This document shows positions 57,613 to 64,000 of a stretch of DNA of 64,000 nucleotides, in pieces. Every line of letters begins with the position of its first letter. Within the stretch, counting starts at the first letter, position 1. The notes beneath the pieces are model-generated. The model was not told the DNA's origin, ran no database searches, and saw only the letters and a list, made by a program, of their open reading frames with translations. The DNA comes from Sindora glabra. Lineage: Eukaryota; Streptophyta; Magnoliopsida; Fabales; Fabaceae. The stretch is from assembly GCA_020226215.1 (NCBI GenBank), contig CM035228.1, positions 60,237,989 to 60,301,988 of the forward strand, given 5' to 3'. A program made the position numbers and the translations under genes.

Positions 57613-57710
57613 TTTGTGAATGTTTCCATTCAAAGGTAGTGTTCATAAGTTATTCATGAAGTTTGTGAATGATTCCATTCAAGGAAATATTTACAAGTTA
57701 TTCATAAAAT
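57613..57710. repeat. Two tandem copies of a 49-bp unit
   Basis: Copies 57613-57661 and 57662-57710 share TTTGTGAATG, TTCCATTCAA and AAGTTATTCAT. Further partial repeats (TCATGAA(G/A)TTTGAAGTTT) continue to about 57785. Confidence 0.75.
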
Positions 57711-57870
57711 TTGAAGTTTATTCTTGTTCATGAAATTTAAAGTTTGTCAAGTTTTCTTTCTCATGAAGTTTGAAGTTTATCAAGATTTTTTTTGTTATAG
57801 TTATGTTTTATTGTATTTTGATTTTGGGACTTCATGTTTATGTAACAAGCTTAAACTTTGCAAACTTTGG

Positions 57871-58070
57871 CTTAAGGGAAAGTGTTTGAATATATTAGAA
57901 GATTATCTTAGATTAAGAATTGTATTATATTAGGAAATAATTATAGTTTATAGATTATGTTATAAGCTTGCTTGACTTGCATCCAAAATTAAAGATATTA
58001 AAGTATTAATATTTCTCAAGAGATCTATATAAATAAAGCATTAGGGCTAATTTTTATTTAACCATTCACC
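57871..58070 (+). repeat. Probable copia polypurine tract and 3' LTR edge
   Basis: CTTAAGGGAAAG (57871-57882) is followed by TGTTTGAATATATTAGAAG, the typical junction of a copia 3' LTR. A TATA-like CTATATAAATAA lies at about 58026. The preceding codons (KLKLCKLWLKGK) fit the end of a copia polyprotein only weakly. The LTR's far end was not found. Confidence 0.45.
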
Positions 58071-61000
58071 ATTTTATCCTTGATTAGAGATGAACCTTAT
58101 GTGTGACCTATGCACTGACCATCTTATAATCTTGAAAATAACATCTAGTGTTTGCACCATTTAAAAAGGAATATGGCTCCAAAACTAAGTAAAAGTTATC
58201 GATTGTATTCAATTTGTACCCATTAATCATTCTTATTGAGATATGACTCCCTTACAAAGGTCATAGGTTTATTCACATAAGGTTAAACTTCTTCACTATT
58301 ATGTAAAATGTAAAAGGTAGGCCTTTATACATATGCATCATGTCATCTAATTGACTATCCAATCCCATATCAATGTCATCATTTTCATATTCACTTGCCT
58401 CTAGAGGTACAAGATGAAGTAGAAAAGTCACACTCCATATACCATATCCATCATGAATATCATTGATCAATGCTATGGAAAAATAAACAATCTCTTATTT
58501 ATGCTAGTCTAAACATTTTAACCTACAACATTCACATAAGGACATCTAAAGAGCTCATTACCAAATTCTTTTTCTTTCCTAATGACAAATCTAATAAGCT
58601 TTTCAACCTTTTTGGCATAGTTACAGCTTATCTAATTAGCAAAATACATCCATGCTACATAACTATCCAATATAAATCTCAAACAAATACATAACAAAAT
58701 AAACCTATTAACTTGTACACAAATATGAGACCAATATGAAAGCATGTAATGAAGTTTATTTTCTTTTGATGTGAATATTGAACTCACATATTGAGTTTTC
58801 TAAATAATAATTTTTAATAAATAACCCTAATCTTGTATAAACTAAATTAGGAAAATTTCCAAAGCATTCTTGTTTATAAACATAGCATACAACTTGGTAA
58901 GCATAGGATAGAAATTCTATTAGTATGCATATATGAATACTTAAGCTAGCAAAAACCCTAAACAATCAGAGCAAAAACCTAAAATCCAAACACTCATATG
59001 TTTTAAATCATAACATTAAATTCTTCCATAGGTTTTATAATGATCCCAAATAATGTATGTGTGTACATACACATGTATAAATATATGTACATAGGTACAT
59101 GTGAAGATATAAATTAAATGGAAGCACGCTTTAAAAATAGATATATTAGAATTAAGATAAATAAAGCCACAAATATATGCATATGCTCATGCATGTATAT
59201 ATGTACATGTGTATATGACTCATGATGACCATGAAAATGGACTATGTTGAAGTGATAAATTTAAACTATACATAAAGTAGAAATTAAATTAGGTTAAAAG
59301 GGAAGTTAGACAAATTTCTATAATAATAAGGAATTCTACACAGCTAATGGTATTTTGACCATAACTTGAAATAAGGATGCCTAACTTATGAACTATTAGA
59401 AAATTTGCAAACTAGACATTAGAGGCTACAATCCTTATAAATGTCAAAATTTAGTCCCCAGTCAATTAATACAAAGATTTTTCTAAAACAAGCAAAATTT
59501 TAAGCAAAACTATGCTAACTGACCCACATTAATTAGGCCATAAGCAAAACTATGCTAACCTAGGTGTGGTAATTAAGTCATAACTTGATTAGACAAGGCT
59601 TAATTTATGAATGGTCAAAACTAAAAAAAAGTATACACATAGAGCTTAGCACATTAAAAAATATACAAATTCTCCTAATAAATAGTTGTGTTAGATGGAA
59701 AAATGTAGATACATAGGCATGAATGTGCATGATTATGTTTGCGTGATGTGTATTGGTATATGAATTATGTGTATTTAAATTAGAGGCCGTGGAATTATTA
59801 AATGGACTCAATATTTTATGAAATGCTTGAATAATTATGCCTGTAAACTATTTTAAACCTAACATACAAAGATAGGAAAACATAAGAGGCAAAGGTTAAA
59901 TATGCACTTAACTTATAGGGATGGAGGAAATTATTTGGGCTAAAAGAAAGGCTTATTCAACTATCTCATGTGGATAGCTGAATAAGTTACTCTTGTAAGG
60001 CCTTAAATCTTAAAGCTTCCTTAAATTCAACCTAAATTTAAAAGTTAAGCTTGGAGACATTATGATTGGTGAAAGGAATCAAAATGGAAAGATAAGGTTA
60101 AGTAAAATTAACTAATACATGTTAGGGGTAGCCTTAGGGATTATTATTACCTAAACACTAGCCTTGCTAAACTAAGAAAAACCCTTCCAAGCACTCTTCC
60201 CTCCTTCATATTCATGGTATCACCTTCCAAATTTGTACAAGTTATTTTCATCTTCTCCTTTACTTTTCCCTTGATGCTAACACCCTATTCAAAAGGATTA
60301 GCAAGGTTTTTGCTCTCTAACATATAAGTTACCTCACCTAAAGCTAAGATTTTCATAAGAACAACTATCAACTAGAAGCTAAACATGTATTGTATTTCAT
60401 TTTATACTAAATTTTTTTTAGCATTCTTTTTTAAAAGACAAGCTCCATTTAAGGTGAATAACCCTAAACCATCCGTCCTTCATTTTATGTTTAGTATTCT
60501 TGTAAGAGCAATTATGGAAAGATTATGAGTCATGAATATGGTAAGGCTTTTAGGTAGGCTAGAAAAAAAGGCGAAATTCATGCAAAATCTGTAATGGTCA
60601 AATAAAAGGAAAAATAGTTAAATCTAAAGGAGGGTCTCATGAATGAAAATTAGGAAATAATGAGAATTCATATGTGAATGGTAACTGGAAAAGAATCTAT
60701 ATAAATGTTAAATTAATTGGAAAATAGAAACTGTAGTTTTCCAAGTCATAAAACATGAATTTTGTTGTTCTTTAATATTAAAGAAAAATAAGGAAAACTA
60801 ATGTGTGAGGGAATGAGGGATTTGACCTTTTTAGGTTTAAAGTGATAAAAATAAGTGAAAGATCTTATTTGTTCAAGATTGAAGCCTTTTAAGATGTGTA
60901 GAAATATTTAATGAAGAAAGGCTCTATTATAGCTAGTCATGAGCAAGAAAGCATGAGGAGGTAAATGTTCTCATGTTTAACTTATTAATTTAGATAATTA

Positions 61001-61220
61001 TGTATATGTGTAACATACATGGTGAATTTGTGAAAAAAAATCCCTCTTAAGGAAGCCCACAGCCATAAGTCCCAACCTTGGCATAAAATGAAGTTAAACT
61101 ATAAAAATATGATATTCTAGGTTAATACTAATTATATATGACATCTTGGAATTTATGAATAAGATATTTGATGATAAAATGTGGTAAACGAAAGAAATTT
61201 ATCCAAAGGAACTGTGAGGG
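58071..61220. other. AT-rich stretch, no clear gene
   Basis: A short open run at 58273-58470 (minus) has an acidic segment but no recognised domain. At 59480-59560 the phrase TAAGCAAAACTATGCTAAC occurs twice. Around 59050-59215 there are many alternating GTATATATGTACAT runs. Nothing else seen. Confidence 0.4.
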
Positions 61221-63020
61221 TGTCACCGCCCTAAAAAGGCAAAAAACCTTTAAGATTTCATGATAATTTGATGAAAGTGATTATAATTTGCAATAATTGA
61301 TTTAGGGTGATAAACCTTATCATTTAGAATGCACATGCCTTGTATGATTATAATCGTAACATCCAATAAAAATTCACTAAAATAAAACCATTAGAACCTA
61401 GTTAGAAAGTGTTTATTAATGGGTAACTAATGGAAAAATCCATTAATTTTAATAGATAGAAATTTATTAGGATTTGTTTAGGAAAATTTGACTATTTTTA
61501 GAAGTATTCAAGATCTAAGGTTAATAGTATTTTGGAATAACCTAAGGTTTTTACCTTAAAGCATCCTATGAAAAACCCAAATAATAAAAAATTATAAAAT
61601 TTTAGCAAAAATAAGGTAATGGGGACAATATGATGTGAACCTAAGAAAGGAAATGTTTAAAATTCAAATTTAATAGTTTAACTAGCTAAGAAATGACCAG
61701 TAATTATGCAAAATAGTTTTTATTAATGACAATATATAAAAAGCCTAAATTTATGATTTGGTTTACTTAGTGAAGAAATTAGTGTAGCACTCACTAATGT
61801 TGCTTGATTGAGCTTATTTCTTAACTAGTACTAAGGATTCAAGTAAGTGGAGATTACATTAAGGTAATTGAAGAGAGAATTTCAATATTAGAATTATGAA
61901 TTCTAAAGTTGATTATTAAGGAAATAAATTGATTTTTGAAAGTTAGATTAAATTCCAAATATTTTCCTAAGTATGATTTTGTTATAGAATAAGAGGTGGC
62001 TTTGTTGTAATAATTAAAAAAGATATTTTAGTATTTGAATTATGATTTTTTATCATAACTATTTGAGGTGATGAATTGACTTTAGCATTTTCTAAGTAAT
62101 GATTTTATTAGAAAATTAAAGGTGATGATATGTATTAAGGAATATTATTTTAATAAGCCTTAGAAACACATGTATAAAAGCCATATCTTCCATTTGTAGA
62201 TAAGAATGCATTTAATGCTATTATATGGAATGAATATTTGCAATGGTAAAGGAATATTATATTAGATTTTATGAAGATTTATTTGGATATTAGAAGATTA
62301 TATAAGATATTAGTAGATATTGTGGGATTTTCCTTGCATATGTAATAATAAGGGGATATATTCTCTAAAAGTGGAGAGAGAAATGAAGATATCATAAGAT
62401 TTCTAATGTGTAACCCTACAGAAACCTAAGACTTTTTAAATGTGAAAACACAATCATTAAGGGAATATATGAATGGATATTAATGGATTTTTTAAATTTT
62501 GCTCTTTAAAATGTTATCAAAATTATAGCCCTTGATTAAGTATAGATGATGGTGTAATTTTTTCCTTAAGTAATGACAAAAAAAGCCCTTGTATTTTATT
62601 GTAAATAGGGGTCGAGTTTTGCACTTTTCCTTATAACATCTGGAGAAGCATACATGACTAGAGAGAAAGAAGTGTGAGAAAAGTTCTTAAGTTCTTAAAA
62701 GGCTTCTTCATCTTCTTTGATTTTTTTTAGAAAAATCTTATGAGTTGTTAGAGTCTTCTTAGTGTTTGGTTAAAAGCTGCTTCGAGAAAAGCTTAAAAGA
62801 TCTTGAAGAAGAGGTAAAAAGATTATAATATTTTAGTTTCATTTCTTTTCACAATTCCTTTAGAATTCTCTTCACTTACTTCATATTATTATTTTTATAA
62901 TAGAACCTAAATCCACAGATTTGTAAAGAAAACAAAGTAAGCTTAACAAAGGTGAGTGGATATCTATCTATTTTCTTCTTTATTTTCTTATAGGAAGATG
63001 TTTTATATATAAGACGTATG
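61221..63020. repeat. Possible chromovirus-type LTR remnant
   Basis: TGTCACCGCCCTAAAAAGG at 61221 resembles LTR edges of chromoviruses and of the solo LTR at 50916. The following 1.8 kb is non-coding and includes a late stretch (62630-62970) with CT-rich and GGTGAGTGGATATC features seen in such LTRs. It is interrupted by the LTR at 63021. No second copy or target duplication was found. Confidence 0.3.
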
Positions 63021-64000
63021 TGTTAGTGTATATGCCCTAAACCAATCATATAAATGATTGTAAACTTGAATCGTGTTATTTTAATGATAATTTCAATTAT
63101 CATATTTATATATATATTGTCTGCATAATATATTTAATTATGATAATAACCTTAGAGTAATTACATTCTTAAATGCCTCTAGTCATATATCATTATGGAT
63201 TGGGTTGCTTTGATATGTTAAGACTAGCATGTGTGGTGACTTATATGAGATATTAAGTCTACACATGAGTTCAAGTTACAGAACTTGTATACTAGACTGA
63301 CCGATCCTAACAACACCACGTGGATTGTTATATGAGTGTCATGGGTGATTCTTAGTGATCATCGTTAATATAGTCCTTTGATCTGAGATCACTAAGGTTC
63401 CCTATATGTGAGTTTCATATTTTGATACTACTCTATGTCACTCATGGTTGAGTGAATGCAAGGGTAATTATTGGATATGTCACATATTATGCGGAGGGAT
63501 TTGTATGATCAAGATGGAATTTATCCCTCCTATATAACAGGAGAGACATCTGTGAGCCTCTTGATTAAGTAAAGCTGAGAAAATGCATGGCCATACTCAG
63601 ATGAATTGACATAAGATGTCAATTGCATTTGCTTCAGTCAACTTACTTAGGAATCAAGAAACCTTCGGATTGGGCCATACTGAAATGACATGGTCCATGT
63701 CTTGTGCTCAATCTAGATGTTTAGGACAAAAGGACATAGATGATGATCACATATAAAGGTTCAATCAAATTACTAACTTTCTGATTACTTGGGTAACAAT
63801 GATGTGTTGTTAGACACCGCTCATTATTTATGATCATTAATATGATTAATGATTATTATCAATGTAATGAGAGCCTAAAGAGTCACACACTTAGAGCATA
63901 GTGGATTTGGAATTAATGGATCGAATTGTTTGAGCCTAATATTTGACAATTCTATGTTATAATTATAAGGCCCAATAATAAGCTTATAATTATACACGGA
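63021..64000 (+). repeat. LTR of the same family as the 24.9-kb solo LTR, cut by window end
   Basis: Starts TGTTAGTGTATATGCCC followed by AACCAATCATATAAATGATTG, matching the minus-strand start of 24911-26572. A later shared stretch reads AATGATGTGTTGTTAGACACC (63787-63810 region), corresponding to the 25690-25760 region of the other copy. Whether this is a solo LTR or the start of a full element cannot be seen. Confidence 0.7.

Noticed and set aside
58273..58470. 65-codon minus ORF with an acidic patch
   Set aside because: Short, isolated, no recognised family and no splice or promoter context.
59040..59215. Runs of GTATATATGTACAT as a CRISPR-like or satellite array
   Set aside because: No fixed unit or spacer; just low-complexity alternating purine-pyrimidine sequence.
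1..64000. tRNA genes, rRNA, riboswitches, bacterial operons or defence systems
   Set aside because: No cloverleaf with a plausible TTCRA loop, no rRNA signature and no prokaryotic gene organisation were found; tRNA-like strings are retrotransposon primer sites.

Overview
The window is AT-rich plant nuclear DNA and almost entirely layered LTR retrotransposons. I find no intact host gene, no rRNA or tRNA gene and no CRISPR or bacterial features. Ty1/copia and Ty3/gypsy domains, initiator-tRNA-like primer sites, multi-kb solo LTRs and a Tourist-like MITE indicate a flowering plant, probably a dicot, in a gene-poor (pericentromeric-type) region. Species cannot be told. All domain calls come from reading translations by eye; identities are estimates.

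Left block (1-14.6 kb). An old minus-strand Ty3/gypsy element (G1) is split by two copies of one copia family: C1 (minus, runs off the left edge) and C2 (plus, 5579-13618, about 8 kb). Removing C2 and one 5-bp duplication rejoins the G1 gag reading frame. C1 and C2 lie head to head about 1 kb apart and share an unexplained small ORF in their long 5' leaders.

Middle-left (14.6-30.2 kb). First comes an unrecognised coding-like relic with splice-like signals (14.6-15.9 kb). Next is a minus-strand gypsy element G2 (17821-24340) with both LTRs, primer site and polypurine tract. In G2 an RNase H/integrase zinc-finger piece lies upstream of, and is fused in frame to, the reverse transcriptase. It is followed by a solo LTR with a perfect target-site duplication (24911-26572) and a Tourist-like MITE (28420-28910).

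Middle-right (30.2-56.1 kb). A degraded copia element (Y) with about 150-bp LTRs has been stretched to 26 kb by nesting. Y contains an LTR relic (X), which contains an Athila/Tat-like gypsy fragment flanked by a 156-bp duplication. That fragment contains gypsy element Z (34651-47173, perfect GACTC duplication), and Z contains an inverted solo LTR of its own family (37803-40606, perfect TACAG duplication). A further 3.5-kb solo LTR (50916-54378) interrupts the Y reverse transcriptase. The order of Z coding blocks is scrambled from A-B-C-D-E to A-D-C-B-E, with two different microhomologies each shared by a pair of junctions. This is the most unusual thing in the window.

Right end (56.1-64 kb). 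Mostly featureless AT-rich DNA with a copia LTR edge, a possible chromovirus-type LTR, and an LTR at 63021 of the same family as the solo LTR at 24.9 kb, cut by the window end.

No element has an intact coding region. The biology here is nesting, LTR recombination, template-switch-like rearrangement, and inverted repeats able to make double-stranded RNA.
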